From: an uncultured Opitutia bacterium | GTDB lineage: Bacteria; Verrucomicrobiota; Verrucomicrobiia; Opitutales; UBA953 | Assembly: GCA_903855995.1 (NCBI GenBank) | Contig: CAIOAN010000007.1 | Span: 1-64,000 of the forward strand | Direction of reading: 5' to 3' | DNA: 64,000 nucleotides | In this document: in pieces, positions 44,666 to 53,318 of the stretch | How the letters are laid out: each line of letters starts with the position of its first letter | How positions within the stretch are numbered: position 1 is the first letter of the stretch | Made by a program: the position numbers and the translations under genes | Notes under the pieces: generated by a model | Told to the model about the DNA's origin: nothing | The model's input: the letters and a program-made list of their open reading frames with translations, nothing else | The model's database searches: none

Positions 44666-45643
44666 TTGTCCGCCCCGCTTCCCAGTCTGCTGACCGCCAC
44701 CGAACTTCCTCGGGCCGCTGAGTTGTTGCGCCAAGGCGAGTGCGTGGCGCTCCCGACGGAGACGGTCTACGGTCTGGCGGCCGATGCGCGGAATGAAAAG
44801 GCGCTGGCCCAAGTTTTTGCGATCAAGGGCCGGCCGCTCCTCGACCCACTCATCGTGCATGTGCTCGATCTCGCGGCCTTGGCCGAAGTCGCCGAGCCGG
44901 ATCCGCGCCTTGCGAAGCTCGCCCATCTCTGGCCGGGGCCGCTCACGGTGGTGCTCCGACGTAAGTCCGGCGTGCCCGACCTGGTCACGGCGGGTAAGTC
45001 GACGGTCGCCGTGCGTATCCCGGCGCACCCGCTGTTCCGCGAGGTGCTGCGTCTTGCGGGCTGTCCGCTCGCCGCCCCGAGCGCCAATCCTTTTGGCTAC
45101 GTGAGCCCGACCAAGGCCGAACACGTCCGCACATCGCTAGGCGAAGGCTGCCCGTGGATCGTCGACGGCGGCGCCTGCCAGCACGGACTAGAATCGACGA
45201 TTCTTGATCTTTCTGCGCCCGACCGCGCCCGCCTGCTGCGCCCTGGGCCAGTTTCGCTGGAGACCCTTCGTGAACTACTGGGCGAAGTCGAAGTAATCAC
45301 GCGTGCCGCGAGCCCGCACGCAGCTCAAGATGCCCCGGGCATGCTCGAGCGCCATTACAGCCCGGCCACCCGCGTTGCGCTTTTTCCGCACGGCACCCTT
45401 CCGGTCATCGCCAACCTGCGCTCGGCAATTCTTTTCATCGGCCGACGGGCCGCTCCGCCGGCGAACGCCGATGTCTTCCTGCTTTCTGAATCAGGTTCGG
45501 TCGAAGAGGCTGCGCACAATCTTTTCGACCTTCTGCGTCAACTCGACGCCCGCGGTTACGCGACTATCCACGCTGAACTGGCCGCTCCCGCAGGCCTCGG
45601 CGCGGCTTATAACGACCGCCTGACGCGCGCCGCCGCCCGCTGA
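44666..45643 (+). CDS. L-threonylcarbamoyladenylate synthase (Sua5 type)
   Basis: The ORF is open from a TTG at 44594, but the first ~24 residues do not look like the family. I take the TTG at 44666 (LSAPLPSLLTATELPRA), which gives 325 aa; there is no ATG. The YrdC domain has LPTETVYGLAADARNEKAL, FAIKGRPLLDPLIVHV, LWPGPLTVVL and CPLAAPSANPFG. The C-terminal Sua5 domain follows PGMLERHYSPATRVALF. It makes threonylcarbamoyl-AMP for the t6A37 tRNA modification. The stop overlaps prmC (TGATG). Confidence 0.9.
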   Translation: MSAPLPSLLTATELPRAAELLRQGECVALPTETVYGLAADARNEKALAQVFAIKGRPLLDPLIVHVLDLAALAEVAEPDPRLAKLAHLWPGPLTVVLRRKSGVPDLVTAGKSTVAVRIPAHPLFREVLRLAGCPLAAPSANPFGYVSPTKAEHVRTSLGEGCPWIVDGGACQHGLESTILDLSAPDRARLLRPGPVSLETLRELLGEVEVITRAASPHAAQDAPGMLERHYSPATRVALFPHGTLPVIANLRSAILFIGRRAAPPANADVFLLSESGSVEEAAHNLFDLLRQLDARGYATIHAELAAPAGLGAAYNDRLTRAAAR

Positions 45644-46488
45644 TGCAGAACTTGCTCGAGACGCTGAAGAAGGCCGCGGAATTCCTCGCCCGTAAAGGAC
45701 TGGAAAAACCACGCGTCGAAGCCGAACACCTCTTCGCCGCTGGCCTGGGATTGAAGCGACTCGACCTTTATCTGCAGTTTGAACGTCTGCTTAATGAGGA
45801 GGAAGTGAAGCGCCTTCGCGACCTGACCGTCCGCCGTGGCAATCGCGAGCCCCTGCAACATATCACGGGCAAGGTGGAGTTTCGCGAACTCGTCTTGAAA
45901 TCCGATAAGCGCGCGTTGATCCCGCGTCCGGAGACCGAAGAGCTGATTGATCGCGCCCTGGAACTTTTTCCGCAAGATCAGGCCGTGCGCGTCCTGGATC
46001 TCGGCACGGGTTCTGGCGCCATCGCGCTGGCACTGGCCTCGGAGCGGCCACTCTGGAAAATCGATGCGGTTGACCGTTCGGCCGAAGCCTTGACGCTGGC
46101 ACGTGAGAACGCCGATCTGCTCGGTCTGGCCGTGCGCGTGAATTTCGCAGAGTCGGACTGGTTCTCCGCGGTGACGGATGCTTACGACCTTATCATCTCG
46201 AACCCGCCCTATCTCACAGAAGCCGAAGTCGCCGTCGCTGACCCAGAGGTGCGCGAGTTTGACCCGAAGTCTGCCTTGGTCGCCGCGGAAGACGGGCTCG
46301 CTGATTTAAGAAAAATCTTGGAAGGTGCCGCGAAGCATTTGCGCCCGGGTGGTTGGGTGTTCTGCGAAACGGGCATCGACCAGCACGTCGCTTTGGCGGA
46401 CTTGTCCGCGAAGCTCGGTTACGTGGAAGCCTCCGGCCTGCCCGACATGAGCGGCCGACCCCGTTTCTGGAAAGCGAAGAAAGCGTAG
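45643..46488 (+). CDS. prmC: Peptide chain release factor N5-glutamine methyltransferase
   Basis: A 281-residue HemK protein with an N-terminal helical domain (residues 1-75), QHITGKVEFRELVLKSDKRA, IPRPETEELIDRAL, SAM motif VLDLGTGSGAIALALA and catalytic ISNPPYLTEAEV, plus DGLADLRKIL. It methylates the GGQ glutamine of RF1 and RF2. It is translationally coupled to the Sua5 gene, pairing two translation-fidelity functions. A PrmB-type relative lies at 2.3 kb. Confidence 0.95.
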   Translation: MQNLLETLKKAAEFLARKGLEKPRVEAEHLFAAGLGLKRLDLYLQFERLLNEEEVKRLRDLTVRRGNREPLQHITGKVEFRELVLKSDKRALIPRPETEELIDRALELFPQDQAVRVLDLGTGSGAIALALASERPLWKIDAVDRSAEALTLARENADLLGLAVRVNFAESDWFSAVTDAYDLIISNPPYLTEAEVAVADPEVREFDPKSALVAAEDGLADLRKILEGAAKHLRPGGWVFCETGIDQHVALADLSAKLGYVEASGLPDMSGRPRFWKAKKA

Positions 46489-46512
46489 TTCGAGGACCAT
46501 CTTTTGTTTTGG

Positions 46513-46568
46513 GTAGGGTCGGCACTGCGTGCCGACCTAGCTAGGTCAGCACGCAGTGCTGACCCTAC
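46513..46568. repeat. Short palindromic intergenic repeat (copy A)
   Basis: Two 28-base arms meet without a loop: GTAGGGTCGGCACTGCGTGC... (46513-46540) and its complement (46541-46568), with two mismatches. Each arm is itself a small palindrome (CGGCAC-TGC-GTGCCG). It lies in the 135-base prmC-proS gap and shares its core with copies near 48.17, 49.45 and 53.0 kb. Confidence 0.75.
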
Positions 46569-46623
46569 CTAGGGGCGAGAACCCGTCTTGCCCTTCGGCG
46601 TCCCTTGCCTCTTTAGTACCCTC

Positions 46624-48153
46624 ATGTCCCAGCAGCCCGCCACCAAACCGAAGACCGCCATCACCCCGACCCGCCAGGAAGACTATCCCGAATGGTATCT
46701 TCAGGTGATCAAGCACGCCGACCTGGCCGAGAACAGCCCGGTCCGCGGTTGCATGGTGATTAAGCCTTGGGGCTACGCCCTCTGGGAAAATATCCACCGC
46801 GACCTCGACGAGATGTTCAAGGAGACCGGCCATGTGAACGCTTATTTCCCGCTCTTCATCCCGGTTAGCTACATTCAGAAGGAAGCCGCCCACGTCGATG
46901 GTTTTGCCAAGGAATGTGCGGTCGTCACCCACTCGCGCCTCGAGATGGGCCCCGATGGTAAGCTCGTCCCCGCCGGCGAACTCGAAGAGCCGCTCATCGT
47001 CCGCCCGACTTCCGAGACGATCATCGGCGAGACTTATTCGAAGTGGGTCCAGTCCTACCGCGATCTGCCAATCCTGATCAACCAGTGGGCCAATGTCGTC
47101 CGCTGGGAGATGCGCACGCGCCTCTTCCTTCGCACCGCCGAGTTCCTCTGGCAGGAAGGCCACACGGTGCACGCGACCGAAGCCGAGGCCGTCGAAGAGA
47201 CGAATAAGATGCTCCAGGTCTACGCGGACTTCGCCGAGAACTACATGGCGATGCCGGTGATCATGGGCCGCAAGACCGAAGGCGAACGCTTTCCGGGCGC
47301 CGTCGACACGCTCTGCATCGAATCGATGATGCAGGATCGCAAGGCCCTCCAGGCGGGTACCTCGCACTACCTCGGGCAGAATTTCGCCAAGTCCTGCAAT
47401 ATCCAGTTCCAGGACGAGAAGGGCACCCAACAGTTTGCGCACACGACCTCATGGGGGGTGTCCACTCGCCTTATCGGGGGCATGATTATGACGCACTCCG
47501 ATGATGATGGTTTCGTCGCACCCCCCCGCCTCGCCCCGCAGCACGTGGTGATCATCCCGATTTATAAGGACGACGCCACGAAGGCCGACATTCTTGCCTA
47601 TTGCCAGTCGCTCCAAAAGGAACTCGCCGCCCAGCGCTTCCATGACCGCAAGATCGTCGTGACGATCGACAACCGCGACATCCGCGGCGGCGATAAGGTC
47701 TGGGGTTGGATCAAGAAGGGCGTCCCAGTCCGCGTCGAAGTGGGCCCGCGTGACATGGCCGCCAACGCGGTCTTCGCCGCCCGTCGCGATACCGGCGAGA
47801 AGGCCGGCGTCCCCCGTGCCGAATTCGTCTCCGGCATCGTCGCCCGTCTGCAATCCATCCAGGATAATCTCCTCGCCCGCGCCAAGGCCCATCGCGCCGA
47901 ACATACCCGCGAAATCAATAGTTGGGATGAGCTCAAGGCGTTCTTCACGCCGAAAAATGCCGAGAAAGCCGAAATCCACGGCGGTTTCGCGCTGTGCCAC
48001 TGGAACGGCTCCAAGGCCGTTGAGAAGCGCCTCAAGGACGAGCTTAAGGTCACCATCCGCTGCATCCCCCTCGACGCCAAGGACGAGCCTGGCAAGTGCG
48101 TCGTCACCGGCGAGCCCAGCGCCCGCCGCGTGGTGATGGCGAAGGCCTACTAA
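46624..48153 (+). CDS. proS: Prolyl-tRNA synthetase (type 3, ProS3)
   Basis: Read from the ATG at 46624 (MSQQPATKPKTAITPTRQED), 509 aa. Class II motifs appear as VRGCMVIKPWGYALWENIHR, LIVRPTSETIIGETYSKW, VRWEMRTRLFLRTAEFLWQE and SWGVSTRLIGGMIMTHSDDD. The anticodon-binding domain and a C-terminal extension (ending in RRVVMAKAY) follow. Length and absence of the inserted editing domain place it in the eukaryote/archaea-like ProS3 group, found in scattered bacteria. It charges tRNA-Pro. Confidence 0.96.
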   Translation: MSQQPATKPKTAITPTRQEDYPEWYLQVIKHADLAENSPVRGCMVIKPWGYALWENIHRDLDEMFKETGHVNAYFPLFIPVSYIQKEAAHVDGFAKECAVVTHSRLEMGPDGKLVPAGELEEPLIVRPTSETIIGETYSKWVQSYRDLPILINQWANVVRWEMRTRLFLRTAEFLWQEGHTVHATEAEAVEETNKMLQVYADFAENYMAMPVIMGRKTEGERFPGAVDTLCIESMMQDRKALQAGTSHYLGQNFAKSCNIQFQDEKGTQQFAHTTSWGVSTRLIGGMIMTHSDDDGFVAPPRLAPQHVVIIPIYKDDATKADILAYCQSLQKELAAQRFHDRKIVVTIDNRDIRGGDKVWGWIKKGVPVRVEVGPRDMAANAVFAARRDTGEKAGVPRAEFVSGIVARLQSIQDNLLARAKAHRAEHTREINSWDELKAFFTPKNAEKAEIHGGFALCHWNGSKAVEKRLKDELKVTIRCIPLDAKDEPGKCVVTGEPSARRVVMAKAY

Positions 48154-48167
48154 TCCTCTGCGTCAGG

Positions 48168-48192
48168 TAGGGGCAGCACCGCGTGCTGCCCT
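48168..48192. repeat. Short palindromic repeat (copy B)
   Basis: GGGCAGCAC (48171-48179), CGC, then GTGCTGCCC (48183-48191), preceded by AGGTA. It has the same design as the arms of copy A (stem with an NGC centre). Lying 15 bases after proS and before the convergent xseA stop, it may also act as a terminator stem, although no U-tract follows. Confidence 0.6.
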
Positions 48193-48216
48193 CGGTGTCT
48201 CTGGGCAGGGTGGCCT

Positions 48217-49401
48217 TTAGCCGCCCGTCGCGCCGGCTTCGCCGTCGTTGAACTTGAGGCGGAGTTTGCGGCCGGCGGTGACGTCTTTGCTGGAGGAGAT
48301 CACGGTGCCGTCGGCATCGCGGACGATGGAGTATCCGCGGGAGAGGATGGATTCGAAACCGGCTGACTGCAGGCGCTTGCCGAGTTGATTCAGCTTCTCG
48401 CGCGTGACGCCGAGGCGTGCCTTGGGTGAGAGACGGTGCAGTTCGCTGCCGAGCTCGGAAAGGGTATGACGATAGGTCGCGATGGTTTCTTGGGCGGCGC
48501 CATCGAGGCGTTCGTTCAGCAGGTCGAGATCCTGGAAGAGGGATTGGAGTTTCGCCTTTGGTGAATAACGCGCGAGCTCGGCGGCGAGCAGTTTTAGTTT
48601 TTCACGTAACTTAATCTGGCCGGAGACGATGAGCTCCGCGGCGGCGGTCGGGGTCTCGGCGCGCTTATCCGCGGCGAAATCGCACAGGGTGAAGTCCGTC
48701 TGGTGGCCGACGGCGGAGATGACGGGCGTCTTGCTCGCACGCACGGCGCGCACGAGGGCTTCGTCGTTGAAGCCCCAGAGATCTTCCATCGAGCCTCCGC
48801 CGCGGCCGACGACGATGAGGTCGATCCCCGGGATGGCGTTCGCGAGTTTCAGGCCGTGAATGATGGAGCCCGGGCAGGTCTCGCCCTGTACGCGCGCGGG
48901 CACGAGCCAGGCCGTGCCGCTCCAGCCACGCGTCTTCAGGACTTCGGTGAAGTCATGCCAGACTGCGCCGCTCTCAGAGGTGATGAAGGCGACGACTTTG
49001 GGGAAGTCGGGCAGGGTGCGCTTATTCGCTTCGTCAAACAAGCCTTCGGCTTTCAGTTTCTCCTGCAGCTCCTTGAACTTCTGGAAGAGGTCCCCTTCGC
49101 CAGCCTGCTTCATCGAGTCCACCATCAGCGAGAGTTTGCCGGAAGGGGCGTAGATATCGGCCTTGGCCTTGAGGATGACTTTCACGCCGTCGCCCATCGC
49201 AAACTTCACCCAGCGCGCCTGGTAGCTCAGGAGCACGCAGGCGAGCGTCGCTCCGCTATCCTTAATCGAGAAGTAGTGGTGCCCGGACGAATAATGTTTG
49301 TAGCCCGAGATTTCCCCGACGACTTCGACGGTCCCGATGCGATTCACCGTGCCCTTGAGGACGTCCGAAAGCTCGCTGACGGTGAGGGGCGCCGAAGACA
49401 T
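48217..49401 (-). CDS. xseA: Exodeoxyribonuclease VII large subunit
   Basis: A 394-residue protein with an N-terminal OB-fold (VEVVGEISGYKHYSSGHHYF, LACVLLSYQARWVKF) and the catalytic domain: FPKVVAFITSESGAVWHDF, GIDLIVVGRGGGSMEDLWGF, and TPVISAVGHQTDFTLCDFAA with PTAAAEL. The coiled-coil C-terminal part is shorter than in E. coli (456 aa). With XseB, which I do not see in the window, it degrades single-stranded DNA to oligonucleotides. It is monocistronic and convergent with proS. Confidence 0.94.
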   Translation of the reverse strand: MSSAPLTVSELSDVLKGTVNRIGTVEVVGEISGYKHYSSGHHYFSIKDSGATLACVLLSYQARWVKFAMGDGVKVILKAKADIYAPSGKLSLMVDSMKQAGEGDLFQKFKELQEKLKAEGLFDEANKRTLPDFPKVVAFITSESGAVWHDFTEVLKTRGWSGTAWLVPARVQGETCPGSIIHGLKLANAIPGIDLIVVGRGGGSMEDLWGFNDEALVRAVRASKTPVISAVGHQTDFTLCDFAADKRAETPTAAAELIVSGQIKLREKLKLLAAELARYSPKAKLQSLFQDLDLLNERLDGAAQETIATYRHTLSELGSELHRLSPKARLGVTREKLNQLGKRLQSAGFESILSRGYSIVRDADGTVISSSKDVTAGRKLRLKFNDGEAGATGG

Positions 49402-49453
49402 GCTGGAAGATTCAAGGATTCGCCGTCGAAGGGCAAGCGGTCTCGGGCTGTAT

Positions 49454-49564
49454 TGGGTAGGGCGTGGCTCTCCGTGCCCGCCGTTGGCCTGATGAGAATC
49501 TGATTTTGCTCGCGAACGGACGGCTCGGAGAGCCGTCCCTACCCAAGGCAGGCCTCACTGCCTT
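49454..49564. repeat. Composite intergenic palindromic repeat (copy C)
   Basis: The outer ends TTGGGTAGGG (49454-49463) and CCCTACCCAA (49537-49546) are complementary. Inside is a second palindrome, GACGGCTC-GGA-GAGCCGTC, and just outside is AAGGCAG-GCCTCA-CTGCCTT (49545-49564). Both inner modules recur in the opposite orientation at 58.56-58.71 kb. It occupies the xseA/dehydrogenase divergent gap, so its stems would lie in one or both leaders. Confidence 0.7.
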
Positions 49565-49616
49565 GGGGTTTGCCTCCCAGTTTGCCATCGGGCCTTTCCT
49601 TCCTTTCATTACTGAT

Positions 49617-50480
49617 ATGAAAATCGCATTCGTGGGCACCGGGGTGATGGGCAAGAGCATGGTCGCGAACCTGCTCAAGGCTGGCCATGAGGTCACGGTC
49701 TACACCCGCACGAAGGCTAGGGCGGAAGATCTCTTCGCGCTGGGGGCTAAGTGGGCTGCTTCGCCGGCCGAGGCCGCCCGTGGCGTCGATGCGGCGATTT
49801 CGATGGTGGGCTACCCGAACGACGTCGAAGAAGTCTGGCGTGGCCCGCAGGGCTTCATGAACACCGCTAAGCCAGGCTGCGTGCTCATTGATATGACCAC
49901 CTCGAGCCCAGCGCTGGCCCGCTCGCTTGCTGCCGAGGCTTCGGCGAAAGGCTTTGGCCCGCTCGATGCACCCGTCTCGGGCGGCGATCGTGGCGCCCGC
50001 GAAGGCACGTTGACCATCATGGTCGGCGGGTCGCCGAAGGATTATGATTTCGCCCAGCCGCTCTTCGCGGCGATGGGCAAGACGATCGTCCTTCAGGGCG
50101 CGCCCGGCACCGGCCAGCTCTGCAAACTCGCGAACCAGATCGGGATCGCCTCCGGCATGATCGCTATGTCGGAGGCCCTGGCTTTCGCCCATGCGACGGG
50201 CCTCAATCTCGAGACCACGCTGCGCTCGATCTCGGGCGGCGGCGCATCGAGTTGGGCTTTGCTTAACCTCGCTCCCCGCGTGCTCAAGGGCGACTTCGCA
50301 CCGGGCTTCTACGTCAAACATTTCGTGAAGGACATCGGCCTCTCGCTCGACGTCTGTCGCGAGCAAGGCATCAGGCTGCCCGGCCTCGAACTCGCCGCGA
50401 AACTCTACGGCGAAGTTGTCGCCGCCGGCGAAGGCGATTCCGGTACGCAAGCATTGGCGCGGCGGTATTTTCAGACATGA
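49617..50480 (+). CDS. NAD(P)-dependent beta-hydroxyacid dehydrogenase (HIBADH family)
   Basis: The true start is the ATG at 49617 (MKIAFVGTGVMGKSMVANLL); 287 aa. The Rossmann loop is GTGVMGKSMVANL, the substrate motif is DAPVSGGDRGAREGTL, and the catalytic lysine lies in GQLCKLANQI; KDIGLSLDVCREQG is in the C-terminal helical domain. The family includes 3-hydroxyisobutyrate, tartronate semialdehyde and glyoxylate/succinic-semialdehyde reductases. Which substrate applies cannot be told. Preceded by repeat C and followed by repeat D. Confidence 0.93.
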   Translation: MKIAFVGTGVMGKSMVANLLKAGHEVTVYTRTKARAEDLFALGAKWAASPAEAARGVDAAISMVGYPNDVEEVWRGPQGFMNTAKPGCVLIDMTTSSPALARSLAAEASAKGFGPLDAPVSGGDRGAREGTLTIMVGGSPKDYDFAQPLFAAMGKTIVLQGAPGTGQLCKLANQIGIASGMIAMSEALAFAHATGLNLETTLRSISGGGASSWALLNLAPRVLKGDFAPGFYVKHFVKDIGLSLDVCREQGIRLPGLELAAKLYGEVVAAGEGDSGTQALARRYFQT

Positions 50481-50490
50481 GAGACAATTT

Positions 50491-50633
50491 CAGGTGACGG
50501 GTGACGGGCACGGGAGCCGGGAGTTCAGGCTCCGGCCGTTCGGGAATCAGCCGCGGGAACCCGAAGCCGATGGCTGAAGGCTGAACAGCCGACTCCTGAG
50601 GGGCCGATGCCCTGGTGGCCGTCACCCGACACC
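50491..50633 (+). repeat. MITE-like 143-bp element with terminal inverted repeats (copy D)
   Basis: The ends AGGTGACGGGTGACGG (50491-50506) and CCGTCACCCGACACCT (50618-50633) are inverted repeats with one mismatch in 16. The interior (TTCAGGCTCCGGCCGTTCGG, CAGCCGCGGGA, CCGAAGCCGAT, GGCCGATGCCCT) is found again, reversed, at 53064-53199. It encodes no protein. The small ORFs on it (50371-50625 and 52902-53246 in the track) are shadows that simply show the shared sequence. No target-site duplication is evident. Confidence 0.75.
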
Positions 50634-50650
50634 TAAGAATAGATACAGCT

Positions 50651-50683
50651 ATGTCGTGACGCGGTCCCGACCCTACCTGAGGC
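50651..50683 (+). repeat. Short repeat flanking element D
   Basis: TGTCGTGACGCGGTCCCGAC followed by CCTACCTGAGGC recurs at 53019-53049 in direct orientation with three or four changes (TGTCGTGAGGCGATCCCGAC, CCTACCCGAGGC). In both places it sits within 20 bases of the 143-bp element, but the element is flipped relative to it. It is followed by a small palindrome, GCAGCTGC-TTC-GCAGCAG. Together with element D it fills the 253-base gap before pyk. Confidence 0.65.
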
Positions 50684-50733
50684 AGCTGCTTCGCAGCAGT
50701 TCACCATGACAGCATACCGCCCACGCCTCCCTC

Positions 50734-52173
50734 CTACACCCCTGGCGCTTCGATCGGCGGCACGGCGCGCAATTGCACGCTGTCGATGACGGTCGGGCCT
50801 AGAATCACGTTGGTCACGATGACGAGCACCTGACCGGGTACGCAGTGGCCTTCGTCGCGGAGGCGTTCCAGGGCGAGCGTGATGTTGTCTTCCGCCTTGG
50901 GGCGGAACTTGGTCTGAAAGGAGGCCACCCCCCAGAGGAGGCCCATCTTGCGATGGACGGTTTCCTCTTCCATGAAGGCGTAAATCGGGCAGCCGACGGC
51001 GCGGAGCGAGGAAAGCGTGCGCGGGACGTCGCCGTTGCGGGTGAAGGCGATGATGCCGGTGTTGCCGAGGTCCTGGGCGAGGCCGGCGGCGGCGCGGAGG
51101 AGTTTGATCTTCGGGGTTTCGTTGGGCTGCTCAGCGGAAAGGATGCGCGGGAGTTCGTTCTCGGTCGTGGAAGCGATGCGAGCCATCACTTCGACGCAGC
51201 GGATCGGATGCTTACCAGTGGTGGTCTCGCCCGAAAGCATGACCGAGTCGGCTTTCTCGAGCACGGCGTTGGAGACGTCGGTGACCTCGGCGCGCGTGGG
51301 CACTGGATTCTGAATCATCGACTCAAGCATGTGCGTCGCGACGATCACCGGCTTGCGGCAGGCGATGGCCATGGCGACGGCGCGGCGCTGGATGAGTGGC
51401 AAGGTCTCGTAGGGAATTTCTATGCCGAGGTCACCGCGTGCGACCATCAGGGCGTCGGTGGCTTCGAGAATCGAGCCGAGGTGTTCGATCGCGGACTGGT
51501 CCTCGATTTTGGAGATGATGTGCGCCTTGGATTCGTGCTGTGCGAGCAGGGTGCGGAGCGCATACACGTCGGCGGCTTCGCGGACGAAGGACAACGCGTA
51601 GAAGTCGACGCCGACTTCGCAGCCGACGGCCACGTCGTCACGGTCTTTGTCCGTGAGGGCAGGGAGGTCGACTTTTACGCCGGGCAGATTGATGTGGCGG
51701 CGGCTGCCGAGCGGTCCGGGCTGTTCGACTTTGCAACGCAGGCGATCCTTCAGCTGTTCCAAGACCCGAAGCTGGATGAGGCCGTTGTCGACCAAGACGA
51801 CGCCCCCGACCGGTACGGCCGAGATCATCTTGGGGTAGTTGGTCGGAATCACCAAAATATCTCCCTCGGCCTTGGCTTCCTCGGATCCCGTCACGTCGAC
51901 GAGCTGATCCACCGCTAGCTGGGCGGCCTCTTTACGGGCACCCGTGCGGATTTCAGGGCCTTTGATGTCCATCATCACCGAGAGCTCCTTCTTCATGCGC
52001 TTGCAGACCTTGCGGACGCGGGCGACGGTCTTGCGCACCCACTCGTGGTCGGCGTGCGCCATGTTCAGGCGGACGACGTCAGCACCGGCGGTGATGATCG
52101 CTTCCAGCTGGGCCTCGGATTCCGTGGCCGGCCCGATGGTGAAAGTGATGCGCGTGTGACGGAAGGATTTCAC
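50734..52173 (-). CDS. pyk: Pyruvate kinase
   Basis: A 479-residue protein starting at GTG. Conserved regions are RITFTIGPATESEAQLEAI, VVRLNMAHADHEWV, MMDIKGPEIRTG, the catalytic lysine/Mg region IISKIEDQSAIEH, ARGDLGIEIPYETLPLIQRR, and ADSVMLSGETTTGKHPIRCV, followed by an allosteric C-terminal domain. It converts PEP and ADP to pyruvate and ATP. The gene is monocistronic, between intergenic repeats on the 3' side and trmB upstream. Confidence 0.97.
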   Translation of the reverse strand: MKSFRHTRITFTIGPATESEAQLEAIITAGADVVRLNMAHADHEWVRKTVARVRKVCKRMKKELSVMMDIKGPEIRTGARKEAAQLAVDQLVDVTGSEEAKAEGDILVIPTNYPKMISAVPVGGVVLVDNGLIQLRVLEQLKDRLRCKVEQPGPLGSRRHINLPGVKVDLPALTDKDRDDVAVGCEVGVDFYALSFVREAADVYALRTLLAQHESKAHIISKIEDQSAIEHLGSILEATDALMVARGDLGIEIPYETLPLIQRRAVAMAIACRKPVIVATHMLESMIQNPVPTRAEVTDVSNAVLEKADSVMLSGETTTGKHPIRCVEVMARIASTTENELPRILSAEQPNETPKIKLLRAAAGLAQDLGNTGIIAFTRNGDVPRTLSSLRAVGCPIYAFMEEETVHRKMGLLWGVASFQTKFRPKAEDNITLALERLRDEGHCVPGQVLVIVTNVILGPTVIDSVQLRAVPPIEAPGV

Positions 52174-52248
52174 AGCATTTATGACAACTTATGACGTGTG
52201 GAGATGCAAGGGAAAGAACACCCCAGCAATCGGCATAAAATGGTGATT

Positions 52249-52857
52249 TTACGGCACTCTTTCCGCTTCAAGGTCTCGCTTGGCCTTCATGCGCTCTTCA
52301 AAGAACGTCGTTTGCTCGAACGGCCATGGATTCCCCGCCTTCAGTTTCCAGCCGCCATGCGTTTCGACATGCGTCCGCGTCCATTCGAAGTAATCCGCGT
52401 CGTCGGTCCGGAAGTGCAGGCTGGCGCCCGGCCCGGCCCGCTTGGCCAGGAGGTCCAGGCTGGATGCTTGGATGAAGCGGTTCTTGTGATGCTTCTTCTT
52501 CGGCCACGGATCGGGATAGAGGATGAAAATCTTTTCCAGAAAGATCTCCCCAGGCAGCGCTTCGAGGAATTCCATGGCCTCCGCTTTGAGGAAGATGACG
52601 TTGTCGAGCTTGCCGAGCGTCTGTTTGCGGACGGAGCGCTCGACCCGGTGAGTGATCAGATCGATGCCCACGCAGAATTCATCGGCATGGGCCGCAGCGT
52701 AGGCGGCCAGCCAGTGGCCGTGTCCGCAGCCGAGTTCAAAGGTGATGCCGGTCCGACCCGCCAAGGCCGCGGCCAAGGTGGCTCCCAGGCGGGCGACATT
52801 GGCCGACCGGCGGGCCTCCGCCCATTCCTTGCCCATGACTTTCGTGTGTTCCGGCAT
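52249..52857 (-). CDS. trmB: tRNA (guanine-N7)-methyltransferase
   Basis: The start is placed at the ATG at 52857 (MPEHTKVMGKEWAEARRSAN); 202 aa. Motifs are FELGCGHGHWLAAYA (SAM site), CVGIDLITHRVERSV, and ILYPDPWPKKKHHKNRFIQ, the TrmB hallmark, then FRTDDADYFEWT. It methylates G46 in the variable loop of tRNAs. It is 75 bases upstream of pyk on the same strand, with the 461-base repeat-rich spacer on its 5' side. Confidence 0.93.
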   Translation of the reverse strand: MPEHTKVMGKEWAEARRSANVARLGATLAAALAGRTGITFELGCGHGHWLAAYAAAHADEFCVGIDLITHRVERSVRKQTLGKLDNVIFLKAEAMEFLEALPGEIFLEKIFILYPDPWPKKKHHKNRFIQASSLDLLAKRAGPGASLHFRTDDADYFEWTRTHVETHGGWKLKAGNPWPFEQTTFFEERMKAKRDLEAERVP

Positions 52858-52906
52858 CGAGGGGGTTAAGAGGGAAAGGGAGGAGGGAGGCAAGAGAGCC
52901 AATGAA

Positions 52907-52935
52907 TCGAGTATGGAGTATCGAGTATGGAGTAT
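52907..52935. repeat. Two-copy 14-bp tandem repeat
   Basis: TCGAGTATGGAGTA occurs twice in a row, then TTGGGG. The same GAGTATGGAGTA word appears in reverse complement (TACTCCATACTC) at about 58.63 kb inside the other large spacer. It is part of the 461-base gene-free stretch 52858-53318, which contains only repeats and no credible ORF. Confidence 0.6.
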
Positions 52936-53018
52936 TGGGGGAAGATGGCGTTTCGGGTGGCGGGTCGCGCCCCTGCCAGCGGCTGACCGGGCCGGTCAGC
53001 CCTACCCAAGTCGGCACT

Positions 53019-53199
53019 GTCGTGAGGCGATCCCGACCCTACCCGAGGCCGGGGATGTGCTTTAGGTGCCAGGTGACAGCCCCCAGGGCATCGGCCACTC
53101 AGGGGTCGGCCTTTCAGCCATTGGCTATCGGCTTCGGGATCCCGCGGCTGACCCCCGAACGGCCGGAGCCTGAACTCCAGTGCCCTCACCTGTCATCCG
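53019..53199 (-). repeat. Second copy of the flank repeat plus inverted MITE-like element (copy E)
   Basis: Bases 53019-53049 match the flank at 50651. Bases 53064-53199 are the reverse complement of element D, with recognisable but more diverged ends (AGGTGCCAGGTGACAG and CTCACCTGTCATCC). The shared interior includes TGAACTCCAG/TTCAGGCTCC, GGCCGGAGCC and CCCGCGGCTGA. It ends about 120 bases before the hypothetical gene at 53319. GACCGGGCCGGTC with CCTACCCAAGTCGGCAC just upstream (52983-53016) belongs to the palindrome family of copy A. Confidence 0.72.
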
Positions 53200-53318
53200 A
53201 TAAAGGTTCACCCCAGCCAATCATCCGGTCTCCGGCTTCCCTTTAATTGGTGCCTCTGGGCGTGCTGGGAATAACTCCGGCTTCCCTCGCTGGGGTGCTT
53301 GGAGTCTCTTGAGGGCCT

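Noticed and set aside
50371-50625. 84-aa ORF similar in part to the ORF at 52902-53246
   Set aside because: The likeness comes from the shared non-coding element D/E; the ORFs are in different contexts and break outside the element.
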